Source of the DNA: Metaruminococcus_A sp003150405
GTDB taxonomy: Bacteria > Bacillota > Clostridia > Oscillospirales > Ruminococcaceae
Assembly: GCA_902489745.1 (NCBI GenBank)
Contig: CABUBB010000006.1
Span: 58,094 to 122,093, forward strand
Reading direction: 5' to 3'
DNA length: 64,000 bases
The translations under genes and the position numbers were made by a program. The notes beneath the pieces were generated by a model, which was not told the DNA's origin, searched no databases, and saw nothing but the letters and a program-made list of their open reading frames with translations. Positions 24,573 to 33,525 of this stretch are shown in pieces. The stretch's first letter is position 1, and each line of letters begins with the position of its first letter.

Positions 24573-24606
24573 AAGGGCGCATGCTTTTCGCATGTGCTCT
24601 TTTTCT
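24573..24606 (+). terminator. rpsT terminator
   Basis: The stem agggcgcatgc / gcatgtgctct with a G-T pair is followed by ttttt, about 55 bases past the stop. Confidence 0.8.
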
Positions 24607-24754
24607 ATCCGGAAATTTACTTTTTGTATAATTTTTAATTTTACTTCTATTTGTTGAAATGTTTCTTTTCTGTTTGCATCATTTAACCGTTGCAGTTATC
24701 ATAGTACGTACTGTATAAACAAGGGATATCCCTTTTAAATGCAAGGAGAATTTT

Positions 24755-25489
24755 ATGAAAGAAAACAAATATAACAATCCCAGATTTTTTGAAAAATACA
24801 GCCGGATGGGCCGTTCCCAAGAGGGCTTGGAAGGTGCGGGTGAATGGCATGTCCTTAAAAAGATGCTCCCGGAGTTTTCTGGGAAACGTGTACTGGACCT
24901 CGGCTGCGGCTTTGGCTGGCATTGCCGTTATGCGCTGGAACACGGAGCGGCTATAACGTTCGGGATCGATATATCCGAACGAATGCTGGCACGCGCCAGA
25001 GAAATGACCTGTTCCGACAAAGCGTTTTATCGATGCCAGCCGATTGAGGATTATGCATACCCGGAAAATACCTTTGATGTGGTTCTGAGTTCCCTGGCCT
25101 TTCATTATGTTGAATCTTTTGAAGAAATCTGCGAGAAGGTAAACCGCACCCTTGTTCCCGGCGGGGATTTTATTTTCTCGGTGGAACATCCGGTCTTTAC
25201 CGCTTATGGCTCACAAGACTGGATTTACGACCAAAAGGGGAATATTCTGCACTGGCCGGTGGACCACTATTTTACCGAAGGTCGGCGGGAAGCTGTTTTT
25301 CTTGGGGAACCGGTTACCAAATACCATAAAACCCTGACCACCTACCTGAACGGCCTGCTGCGCTCTGGATTTGAAATCCGTCAAGTGATTGAACCGATGC
25401 CGGAGGAATCCATGCTGGATACCATACCCGGCATGCGGGAGGAGCTGCGCCGCCCCATGATGCTGCTGGTTTCCGCACGAAAAAAGTGA
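24755..25489 (+). CDS. Class I SAM-dependent methyltransferase
   Basis: The 244-residue protein has the UbiE/Methyltransf_11 fold: VLDLGCGFGWHCRYALEHGA (motif I, SAM-binding), FGIDISERMLARAREM (acidic loop), FDVVLSSLAFHYVE (motif II), and VPGGDFIFSVEHPVF (motif III). The substrate cannot be told. AAGGAG precedes the ATG by 8 bases. It stands alone between rpsT and a secreted protein; the 235 bases upstream are AT-rich. Confidence 0.88.
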   Translation: MKENKYNNPRFFEKYSRMGRSQEGLEGAGEWHVLKKMLPEFSGKRVLDLGCGFGWHCRYALEHGAAITFGIDISERMLARAREMTCSDKAFYRCQPIEDYAYPENTFDVVLSSLAFHYVESFEEICEKVNRTLVPGGDFIFSVEHPVFTAYGSQDWIYDQKGNILHWPVDHYFTEGRREAVFLGEPVTKYHKTLTTYLNGLLRSGFEIRQVIEPMPEESMLDTIPGMREELRRPMMLLVSARKK

Positions 25490-25748
25490 TGTACGAGCGA
25501 TAAAGCAGTCTCCGTTGCCTTGCAACCACCGTTTCCCATCCAAAATTCAAACAAATTGCACCGTTATAAGGCTGCTTTTCCCCAACCATTTGATTGATTC
25601 TGATATTCGTTTGTAATCGTTCTACAGGAAAACGCAAATCACCTGGAACAAGGTTGACATAGCACTCTTTTAAGATTATAGTGAAAATAGTCACAGTGCT
25701 TCGAAGAATTGGCTGAATCCAGCCTTTGTCAAGCGGAGGGGGAAGAAT

Positions 25749-26537
25749 ATGAACCATAAAAAAATGAAAGCCGCCCTGCTCGGTGTATTCTTTACTGCGA
25801 CGCTTGGCCTCTCCGTCTATACTGTGCAGACGAGTCCTTCCGACGGGCAATCCAGCGATCCGCCAAATCCATTATTTCCCCGCCCTGGGACGGAAAGCGA
25901 AAGCAATATATTTGAGCCGGAACCATATCCGACCGTTTCTCTTTCCCGGCTGGTGGAATATTATGAAAGTCAGCTTGATCCGGATATCCCCAAAATTGAG
26001 GTTACTACCCATATTTACGGCGACGGATTCGCAAGTGTTCAGGAACTGCCCTATGACGCTTATCTGCGCGCATGCAAGGAGGAAACCGAGACCGACCGGA
26101 ACAAAACCTGGTTTGTGGATTTGATGAACAACTTCCAGTCGCTTCCGGTTTTGTATGACGGGTATGTGATAGACACAGAAATCCCCTCCCGCCTGACCAT
26201 TCGGTTTGAACAGCCGCCCACGGGCGAAATTGTCATTAAGGATTACGGCATTTCAAACGTATACGGCATTGCCCATAAAGCAAACGGTATGGGGCCGGAA
26301 GCGGTGGGCTACATCCACACGTTTGAAGCCGCGCAGGAACTGGAATTCGATTTGTGGTTATACGATCAAATTCGTTTGAGTTCGGAGCCTCCTCCAATGC
26401 GGGGCTTGCGGATCGAATGTGAAATTGACGGCAAACAGGTGGAATATGATATTCTATTTCAAACCGGTTATAGGGGCATTGGCTATGTTCCTTTTTACAG
26501 GGATGATCTTTCCCACCTCACGCCGTTGGAGGGATAG
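25749..26537 (+). CDS. Secreted protein of unknown function
   Basis: The 262-residue protein starts with an N-terminal signal-like segment (KMKAALLGVFFTATLGLSVY) and no lipobox Cys. A Pro/Ser-rich linker follows, then a mixed beta-type domain (…DGYVIDTEIPSRLTIRFEQP…). I do not recognise the family. GGAGGGGGAAG lies before the ATG. It ends just before a terminator shared with mfd on the other strand. Export is inferred from the hydrophobic N-terminus only. Confidence 0.7.
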   Translation: MNHKKMKAALLGVFFTATLGLSVYTVQTSPSDGQSSDPPNPLFPRPGTESESNIFEPEPYPTVSLSRLVEYYESQLDPDIPKIEVTTHIYGDGFASVQELPYDAYLRACKEETETDRNKTWFVDLMNNFQSLPVLYDGYVIDTEIPSRLTIRFEQPPTGEIVIKDYGISNVYGIAHKANGMGPEAVGYIHTFEAAQELEFDLWLYDQIRLSSEPPPMRGLRIECEIDGKQVEYDILFQTGYRGIGYVPFYRDDLSHLTPLEG

Positions 26538-26587
26538 CCGAATAGAACCATGCTGCTCAACGCAAACGCAATTAGAAAAAGAATCAA

Positions 26588-26618
26588 CAAAAGCCCCCAG
26601 TACGGCCGGGGGCTTTTT
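26588..26618. terminator. Bidirectional terminator between the secreted protein and mfd
   Basis: The stem aaaagccccc / gggggctttt has A- and T-runs on both sides. It lies between two convergent genes and touches the mfd 3' end. Confidence 0.85.
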
Positions 26619-26619
26619 A

Positions 26620-29600
26620 TTACTGTGTGTCCTGTTGTTTTTCCGCGGTGCTCGCCTCACTCCAAACGCCGAGCACCTCGCGCATCACCTCAACCGGGCC
26701 TGCATCCTTCATCTTGACCGAAAGGTAGGGTTTAGCACCTGCGTTGACCATCACCCGGCCCTTGAGACCGGCGACAAGCTGTGCCGTAAGCTCCATATTC
26801 AGATGCTCCGGGTAGAACAGCAGATTGCCGCCCTTCTGGCTGATTTCACTGATGCCGAACTGCGACGCCGTATTGCGCAGCAGCGCCACATCGACCAGGC
26901 CCTTGACCGCCTCCGGCGGCTCGCCGAACCGGTCGATGAGCTCATCGAGCACGTCGAACGCGTCGTCCTCGGATTTGACCGACGCAATCTTGCGGTAGAC
27001 GTCGATGCGCTGGGACAGGCTTTCAATGTACCGCTCCGGAATATGCGCCTCCACCTGGATATCAACCAGGCATTCCTCAGCGGCAAGCTGCGGCTTCTCG
27101 CCCTTGTGCTCGCTGATGGCGTCGGACAGCAGACGCAGGTACATATCGTACCCGACCGCCTCCATGTGTCCGTGTTGGCGGGAACCCAAAATGTTCCCCG
27201 CTCCGCGGATTTCCAGATCGCGCAGCGCAATGCGGAACCCGGAACCGAACTGGGTAAACTCCCGGATGGCGGACAGCCGCTTGGTTGCAACCTCTGAGAG
27301 AACCTTGCCGCGCCGGAAGGTGAAGTAAGCAAACGCACGGCGGTTGGAACGGCCGATCCGTCCGCGGAGCTGATAGAGCTGGGAAAGCCCCATGTTGTCC
27401 GCGTCGTCAATGATAAGGGTATTGACGTTTGCCACATCTACACCGGTTTCAATGATGGTGGTACAAACCAGAACATCAATTTCCTGCTCCATGAGCTGGC
27501 GCCAAATTTCAGACAGCTCCTCCTCGGCCATCCGGCCGTGGGCAATGCCGATGCGCACGCCGGGGATGCGTTCCTGAATCCGTGCGGCGCAGCTCCGGAT
27601 GCTGTCGATGCGGTTGTGAATATAGTAAACCTGCCCGCCGCGCCGCAGCTCCCGGCGGATGGCGTCGCAAATCACCCCGATATCATGCTCAATGACATAG
27701 GTCTGCACCGGATGGCGGTCCTGCGGCGGTTCGTCGATAACCGACATGTCGCGGATACCAGACATTGCCATATTCAGGGTACGGGGGATCGGAGTTGCAG
27801 AAAGGGTGAGCATATCCACACCGCGGAACATCTCCTTGAACTTCTCCTTGTGGGCGACGCCGAAGCGCTGTTCCTCATCTACAATGGCAAGACCGAGCGA
27901 CTTGAACTCAATGTCCTTCTGTACCAGCCGATGGGTGCCAACCACAATATCCACTTCGCCTGTTTTGAGCTTCCGTACCGTCTCCTTTTGCTGCTTGGGC
28001 GAACGGAACCGGGAAAGCAGTTCAATATTCGCCGGAACCCCCTCAAACCGCTTGAGGATGTTCTGGTAATGCTGCCATGCGAGGATGGTAGTCGGGCAGA
28101 GGATAGCGCACTGTTTCCCATCCTCGATACACTTGAAGGCGGCGCGCAGGGCGACCTCGGTTTTACCGAAGCCGACGTCGCCGCAGAGCAGGCGCTCCAT
28201 CGGCACCGGTTTTTCCATATCCGCCTTGATTTCGGCAGCACAGCGGAGCTGGTCGTCGGTTTCCTCGTAATCGAACCGCTCCTCGAACTCGCGCTGCCAC
28301 TCGTCGTCCTCCGGGAAAGCATGGCCTTTTACCTTCATCCGTTCGGCATAGAGGCGGATGAGTTCGTCCGCCATATCATCCACCGCTTTTTTGACTCGCG
28401 CACGGGTCTTCTGCCATTCGCCGGAATTGAGACGGTTAAGCTTGATTTTGCCGTCGTCCTTCGGCCCGATGTATTTGGAAACCAGGTCGAGCTGGGTGAC
28501 CGGGACGTATAAAGTATCTGCCCCGGCATATTGGATTTTAATGTAATCCTTGACAATACCATGCAGATCCAGCTTGTGGATGCCGTCGAAGATGCCAATG
28601 CCATGGGTGACGTGAACCACCGCGTCGCCTATATTGAGGTCGCTCAACGAACGAATTTCTTCTCCCTTGCGTTTTTTATACCGCTTTTTGGAGGCCACGC
28701 CCGGCTTGACACTGGTGACGACCGCCAGCTTGATTTCCGGGTACTCAAATCCCGAGGAGAGCTTGTTTTCCAGCACAAACACCTTGCGGTAGATAATGTC
28801 CTTGACGTCCTTGGTGTAATCGGCAGGCAAGCCGTGTTTGCGCAGATCAGCAGCAAGGGTCGCCGCCGCCTTAGCGGTTCCGGCGAGCACCACACAGCAA
28901 TATCCCTGCGCAACAAGGGCGGACAAATCCTCCGCCAACAGTTTCAGTTCGCCGCCCCAGGCTGAGGTCTGCACAGCAGTCGCGGTGATGAGCTCCTTCA
29001 GCCGCAATTCGTTGCCCTGGGCAAAGGTGTCAAGGTAAACCGTGCGGTTCTCCTGCAAAATGTCATTCATCCGGGAGAAGTCCATGCAGAAGGTGTCAAA
29101 GCCCTTGCAGAGCTCCCCCTCCTCCAACAGAATTTTAATATCCTCATGGTGGGTCGCGAGGAACCCGCGGGCGCGCTCTCGCACCGCAACGTACTCGCTC
29201 ACAAAAATGAGCGGCTTATCAAAGTAGTCGAGCAAAGTCGCGGGCTGTTCATACACCGCGCCAATGTATTTGTCATACGAGGACAGCTCCAACCCGGATT
29301 TTAAGCGTTCCGCATCCATCCCGAATTTCGCGGCCACCGCGCTGTCTTTTTTAAGATGCTTAAGGGTTTCCTCGATAAGCTGGACCAGCGCCTCCGGAGA
29401 TTCGGCTAGTACCTCGTAGGCAGGGGTAATCCGCACCTCTTTTATTGTGTCCACCCTGCGCTGGGTGTCAAGCTCAAACACCGAAATGGTGTCGATTTCA
29501 TCTCCCCACAGCTCAATGCGAACCGGGGATGGCAGGTCGGGCGGGAACAGGTCGACAATGCCGCCGCGCACCGAAAACTGCGAGGTGCCGTCTACCTGAT

Positions 29601-30093
29601 CGCGCCGTACATAGCCCGCGCGAACCAGCGTTTTCACAATCTCCGCCAATTCAATCTGCTGGCCGGGCCTCAGCTTTACGCTCCGGCGCGCCAGCTCCTC
29701 CGGCGGAATGGTATATTGCAGCAGCGCGTCGATGCTGCAGCAGACCACCCGGCACCCGCCCCGCATGATGCGGGAGAGCACCCCCAGACGCTGCTGCTCG
29801 TATTCATGTGATACGCCTTCAATGCTGCGAAAGACAAAATCCTTTGCCGGGTACAGAACCGCCGCTTCTTCTCTGAGCATGGCGTTAATATCCTCGCAAA
29901 AACGGCGGGCGGTAAGCTCATCGTCGGTGACAACCAGACAGGGGCCATATGCCTCAGCCGCGGCGGCGACCAGATTGGCCTTGTGCACGGTCGAAAAGCC
30001 CACCGCCATTGCAGGCAGCGAGCGGGATTGAATCGCTTGATTGATGCGGATAAACGGATCGTACTTTTCAAGAAGGTTTGTAAAGAGCTTCAT
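26620..30093 (-). CDS. mfd: Transcription-repair coupling factor
   Basis: This 1157-residue DNA translocase removes stalled RNA polymerase at lesions and recruits UvrA. In order: a UvrB-like N-terminal part, the RNA-polymerase-interacting domain (GDAVVHVTHGIGIFDG, residues about 490-560), the helicase Walker A LLCGDVGFGKTEVALRAAF, the Walker B box VDEEQRFGV, the motif STIP-like LSATPIPRTLNMAM, the ATP-binding QLRGRIGRSNRRAFAY, and the C-terminal D7 domain. Length is normal. AAGGAACG lies before the ATG. It follows pth by 17 bases and is part of a glmU-prs-pth-mfd run on one strand, an order common in Bacillota. Confidence 0.97.
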   Translation of the reverse strand: MKLFTNLLEKYDPFIRINQAIQSRSLPAMAVGFSTVHKANLVAAAAEAYGPCLVVTDDELTARRFCEDINAMLREEAAVLYPAKDFVFRSIEGVSHEYEQQRLGVLSRIMRGGCRVVCCSIDALLQYTIPPEELARRSVKLRPGQQIELAEIVKTLVRAGYVRRDQVDGTSQFSVRGGIVDLFPPDLPSPVRIELWGDEIDTISVFELDTQRRVDTIKEVRITPAYEVLAESPEALVQLIEETLKHLKKDSAVAAKFGMDAERLKSGLELSSYDKYIGAVYEQPATLLDYFDKPLIFVSEYVAVRERARGFLATHHEDIKILLEEGELCKGFDTFCMDFSRMNDILQENRTVYLDTFAQGNELRLKELITATAVQTSAWGGELKLLAEDLSALVAQGYCCVVLAGTAKAAATLAADLRKHGLPADYTKDVKDIIYRKVFVLENKLSSGFEYPEIKLAVVTSVKPGVASKKRYKKRKGEEIRSLSDLNIGDAVVHVTHGIGIFDGIHKLDLHGIVKDYIKIQYAGADTLYVPVTQLDLVSKYIGPKDDGKIKLNRLNSGEWQKTRARVKKAVDDMADELIRLYAERMKVKGHAFPEDDEWQREFEERFDYEETDDQLRCAAEIKADMEKPVPMERLLCGDVGFGKTEVALRAAFKCIEDGKQCAILCPTTILAWQHYQNILKRFEGVPANIELLSRFRSPKQQKETVRKLKTGEVDIVVGTHRLVQKDIEFKSLGLAIVDEEQRFGVAHKEKFKEMFRGVDMLTLSATPIPRTLNMAMSGIRDMSVIDEPPQDRHPVQTYVIEHDIGVICDAIRRELRRGGQVYYIHNRIDSIRSCAARIQERIPGVRIGIAHGRMAEEELSEIWRQLMEQEIDVLVCTTIIETGVDVANVNTLIIDDADNMGLSQLYQLRGRIGRSNRRAFAYFTFRRGKVLSEVATKRLSAIREFTQFGSGFRIALRDLEIRGAGNILGSRQHGHMEAVGYDMYLRLLSDAISEHKGEKPQLAAEECLVDIQVEAHIPERYIESLSQRIDVYRKIASVKSEDDAFDVLDELIDRFGEPPEAVKGLVDVALLRNTASQFGISEISQKGGNLLFYPEHLNMELTAQLVAGLKGRVMVNAGAKPYLSVKMKDAGPVEVMREVLGVWSEASTAEKQQDTQ

Positions 30094-30110
30094 CGGTTTC
30101 GTTCCTTTGC

Positions 30111-30725
30111 TTACCGGCTGAAGCGGTTCATCGCTTCGTCGATTTTATCTTCTACCAGCAGGGATATGATTTCCGGGCAAGTTTCATACACCTGTTCCAT
30201 CTGTTTCTGCTGTTCCGGGGAAAACGCGGAGAGAACCCAATCGGCCAAATTATAATCCGGACGGGGTTTTGCGCCAACGCCGAGCTTCACCCGTGGAAAA
30301 TTATCAGAACCCAGGTGCTCGATAATGCTTTTAATACCGTTGTGCCCCCCAGCGCTCCCCTTACGGCGGATACGCAGCTTGCCGGGCGGGAGTGAAATAT
30401 CGTCAAATAGAACAATAATCCTTTCCGGCGGGATTTTGTAAAACCGCGCGGCCTCACCAACCGCTTCCCCGCTCAAATTCATAAAGGTCTGCGGCTTCAT
30501 AAACAGGCAGCGTTTGCCGGCCACTGTGCCGTCCGCCACCTCAGCCTGAAACTTTTTCTGACGCAGTTCAAGGCGGTTTGCTGCAAGGACGGCGTCCATT
30601 GCGCAGAATCCAGCGTTGTGGCGGGTCTTTTCATACTTGGAGCCGGGATTTCCTAATCCAACCACCAGGTATTCAATATTTCCGCGCTGATGTGAAATTT
30701 GTGCAAACAGGTCGAAGATACTCAT
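30111..30725 (-). CDS. pth: Peptidyl-tRNA hydrolase
   Basis: The 204-residue enzyme frees tRNA from prematurely released peptidyl-tRNA. Visible are YLVVGLGNPGSKYEKTRHNA, with the catalytic His in TRHNAGF, MKPQTFMNLSGEAV, and IIVLFDDISLPPGKLRIRRK with the catalytic Asp, then GSAGGHNGIKSI. The ATG at 30725 was chosen because AGGAGG lies 4-5 bases upstream; the earlier Met at 30749 lacks a binding site. The first 17 residues form a short extension relative to E. coli. It is followed by mfd. Confidence 0.95.
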   Translation of the reverse strand: MSIFDLFAQISHQRGNIEYLVVGLGNPGSKYEKTRHNAGFCAMDAVLAANRLELRQKKFQAEVADGTVAGKRCLFMKPQTFMNLSGEAVGEAARFYKIPPERIIVLFDDISLPPGKLRIRRKGSAGGHNGIKSIIEHLGSDNFPRVKLGVGAKPRPDYNLADWVLSAFSPEQQKQMEQVYETCPEIISLLVEDKIDEAMNRFSR

Positions 30726-30850
30726 ATTTCCTCCTAAAACGGATTGCAAGCCAGCAAAACCCGCAAAAGCGAAGGAGGCACCTCACCGGTTTATCCTTTT
30801 CTTTTGCAGGCTTTGCTCAGTATGTATCCAATTTAATGCTATATCCCCAT

Positions 30851-31810
30851 CTAGATAAAGAGCGGCGAAACCGGTTTATCCAGATAAATGCGCTCAATGG
30901 CTTCGGCAAAGACCGGCGCCACTGGGAGCTGCTTAATTTTATCGAGTTTCTTTTCCTCCGGCAGCTCAATAGTGTCAAGAAAAACAAGTTCCTTGATAGT
31001 GCTTTCCGCAATCCGCTCAATGGCGGGGCCGGAAAGTACACCATGGGTCGCACAGGCGTACACTTCTTTTGCGCCGCCCTTTTCTATAATGGCCTTGGCG
31101 GCGTTGCAGAGGGTGCCCGCAGTGTCAATCATATCGTCCACCAAAATAACCCGTTTGCCCCGCACCTCGCCGATAATGTTCATCACTTCTGAAACATTGG
31201 CGCGCTGACGGCGCTTGTCAATGATGGCAAGCGGGGCATCAAACCGTGAAGCAAAGTTGCGCGCACGGGTAACCGAACCCAAATCTGGCGAAACAATGAC
31301 AATGTCCTCCTTACTGTCCTTAAACTTCTCATTGTAATAGGGAAGCAGAATCGGAACACCGAGCAGATGATCCACCGGGATGTTAAAAAAGCCCTGAAGC
31401 TGTGCAGCGTGCAGATCCATGGTAAGGACGCGGTCCGCACCCGCCGTTGTAATGAGATCTGCCACCAGCTTGGCGGAGATCGGGTCGCGCGCCTTGGCTT
31501 TGCGATCCTGCCGGGCATAGCCGAAATACGGGATCACCGCCGTGATCCGCCCTGCTGACGCGCGCTTGAACGCATCGATCATCAGCAGAAGCTCCATCAA
31601 ATTCTGATTAACCGGCGAGCTGGTCGACTGAACGACGAACACATCCGATCCACGCACCGATTCAAAGATGGAAACCGAAATTTCGCCGTCACTGAATGCT
31701 GTGACATCGCTTTTGCCAATAGGCAGACCCAGCTCACGCGCAATTTCGTATGCAACCTTCGGGTTGGAATTTGCAGTAAAGATTTTAATATCCTTGCCAT
31801 GTAAATTCAT
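30851..31810 (-). CDS. prs: Ribose-phosphate pyrophosphokinase
   Basis: The 319-residue enzyme makes PRPP from ribose-5-phosphate and ATP for nucleotides, histidine and tryptophan. It has FGYARQDRK (ATP flexible loop region), the metal/ATP site near LTMDLHAAQLQGFF, and the PRPP-binding RVILVDDMIDTAGTLC. The N-terminus is KIFTANSNPKVAYEIA. Length is typical. It lies 36 bases after glmU on the same strand, the classical glmU-prs pair. Confidence 0.96.
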   Translation of the reverse strand: MNLHGKDIKIFTANSNPKVAYEIARELGLPIGKSDVTAFSDGEISVSIFESVRGSDVFVVQSTSSPVNQNLMELLLMIDAFKRASAGRITAVIPYFGYARQDRKAKARDPISAKLVADLITTAGADRVLTMDLHAAQLQGFFNIPVDHLLGVPILLPYYNEKFKDSKEDIVIVSPDLGSVTRARNFASRFDAPLAIIDKRRQRANVSEVMNIIGEVRGKRVILVDDMIDTAGTLCNAAKAIIEKGGAKEVYACATHGVLSGPAIERIAESTIKELVFLDTIELPEEKKLDKIKQLPVAPVFAEAIERIYLDKPVSPLFI

Positions 31811-31846
31811 GTTATACTCCCTTCGCCTGTACTGCCATACGGCCGT

Positions 31847-33229
31847 TTAGCGTTCCTTCTTATTCCGCAGTTTCCGGTAAGCGTAATCTTTAATCATCAC
31901 CTGATCGGCCCGCTCTACCGCGAGCGCACCGTCCGGTACATCCTTGGTAATGGTGGAACCGGCTCCGGTATACGCTGTATTGCCGATTTTGACCGGCGCC
32001 ACAAGGTTTGTATTACAACCAATGAAAGCGTGGTCGCCAATGGTCGTACGCATTTTGTTCACGCCGTCATAATTAACCGTGACAACGCCGCAGCCGAAGT
32101 TGACGTGACTGCCAACATCGCTGTCCCCCACATAGGTCAGGTGGGCAATCGCGGTATGACTGCCGACGACAGAATTTTTGACCTCGACAAAATCGCCGAT
32201 TTTCACGCCGGAATGGATTTCGCTGTTCGGCCGGATGTGGACGAACGGCCCCATTTTCACCTGACTGTGGATAACGCAGTCATACGCCTGCACATAATTG
32301 AGCCGGGTTTCATCGCCGACCCTTGCATTTTCCAAAAGACATCCCGGCCCAATTTCGCAGTTGGCGCCAACAGCAGTCCTTCCCTTTAAAATGGTATTGG
32401 GCAGGATCACCGTGCCCGGCTCAATGGTAACATCCGACCCGATCATCACACCGTCGGTTGAAACAAAGCCCACACCGTTTTCAAGGTGTTTGTCAATGAT
32501 CCGCTCTGTAGCAAGGCGGTTGAGGGCAAGCAGAGCCTTACGGTCGTTCGCTCCAAGAGCAACGCAGGCATTTGCCGCGCAGTAAGCGCCTGCACGTTTG
32601 CCGGCGGCAAGCAGGGCGGAAATGGTGTCGGTTAGGTAAAACTCCCCCTGGGCGTTATCGTTTTTTAAGTTCCAGAGCACCGAAAGCAGGTCGTCGGTCT
32701 TAAACCAGTACGCGCCGGAATTGATTTCGGTAATGCGCAACTGATCGTCAGTAGCATCCTTTTGTTCCACAATACCAGAAATCCCGCTGCCCTTACGGAC
32801 AATTCGGCCATATCCCTCGGGATTTTCGAGGTTTGCTGTGATAACCGTAACGCTGTTGCTCTGCCCCTCGTGCTGGGCCAGTGCGCCGCGAAGAGTCTCC
32901 GCATCCATAAAGGGAGCATCCCCGCAGAGAATAAGCAAATTGGAACCTGCATGCGCCTTTAAAAAATCCGCCGCCATCATAACTGCATGGCCGGTACCGC
33001 GCCGTTCGGTTTGCAGAACAACCGGGTAAGCCCCGTTCAAATAATGCTCCACCTGCTCATGTTCATAGCCCGCAACCACGCAGATTTCACCCACGCCGGA
33101 GGCCTCACACGCAGAAAGAACCCAAGACAGCATGGGTTTGAACAAAACCTCACACAGCACCTTGGGTTGTTTTGACATCATCCGCTTGCCGTCTCCGGCA
33201 GCCAAAATGACCGCTATGGTTTCACTCAA
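31847..33229 (-). CDS. glmU: Bifunctional GlmU (UDP-GlcNAc synthesis)
   Basis: The enzyme acetylates glucosamine-1-phosphate and joins it to UTP, giving UDP-GlcNAc for the cell wall. Its N-terminal pyrophosphorylase domain shows AVILAAGDGKRM. The C-terminal left-handed beta-helix has hexapeptide repeats and GCGVVTVNYDGVNKMRT, FIGCNTNLVAP and AYTGAGSTIT. Start choice: a TTG at 33229 (reading MSETIAVILAAG) has AAGGGAG about 11 bases upstream, while a GTG at 33241 adds four residues but overlaps that binding site. A promoter lies at 33283..33311. First gene of the glmU-prs-pth-mfd run. Confidence 0.94.
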   Translation of the reverse strand: MSETIAVILAAGDGKRMMSKQPKVLCEVLFKPMLSWVLSACEASGVGEICVVAGYEHEQVEHYLNGAYPVVLQTERRGTGHAVMMAADFLKAHAGSNLLILCGDAPFMDAETLRGALAQHEGQSNSVTVITANLENPEGYGRIVRKGSGISGIVEQKDATDDQLRITEINSGAYWFKTDDLLSVLWNLKNDNAQGEFYLTDTISALLAAGKRAGAYCAANACVALGANDRKALLALNRLATERIIDKHLENGVGFVSTDGVMIGSDVTIEPGTVILPNTILKGRTAVGANCEIGPGCLLENARVGDETRLNYVQAYDCVIHSQVKMGPFVHIRPNSEIHSGVKIGDFVEVKNSVVGSHTAIAHLTYVGDSDVGSHVNFGCGVVTVNYDGVNKMRTTIGDHAFIGCNTNLVAPVKIGNTAYTGAGSTITKDVPDGALAVERADQVMIKDYAYRKLRNKKER

Positions 33230-33282
33230 AGCGAACTCCACTCCCTTGTTATGTACTTGTAAACGCGCCGTTTTCTGTACTT

Positions 33283-33311
33283 ATTATCTCAATTTCAGGG
33301 GCGTTTTGCAA
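33283..33311 (-). promoter_or_regulatory. Sigma-A-type promoter of glmU
   Basis: On the minus strand, TTGCAA, a 17-base spacer and GATAAT, about 50 bases before the start. Confidence 0.65.
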
Positions 33312-33403
33312 GTCTAATTTGTCAAACTCTATAAAATACACTGATTTCAGGTTTTTTTCCAAAAAAATTTGATAAATATATAGAAAACCCGGCGAATGTT
33401 TGG

Positions 33404-33409
33404 TATAAT
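33404..33409 (+). promoter_or_regulatory. -10 box of the ppdK promoter
   Basis: TATAAT preceded by TGG lies about 115 bases before the ppdK start. No good -35 is seen at 17 bases, so it may be an extended -10-like promoter with a long leader. Confidence 0.45.
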
Positions 33410-33525
33410 GTGAGACGAGCCTAGAGAAACAAGGCATTACAAAACACTTTCTCGTCTTGCCTGCAAACAACCTTTGCGGGCTTGATCTGCGAGGCTTTGT
33501 AAAAAAAATTTGGAGGTAGTTGCAA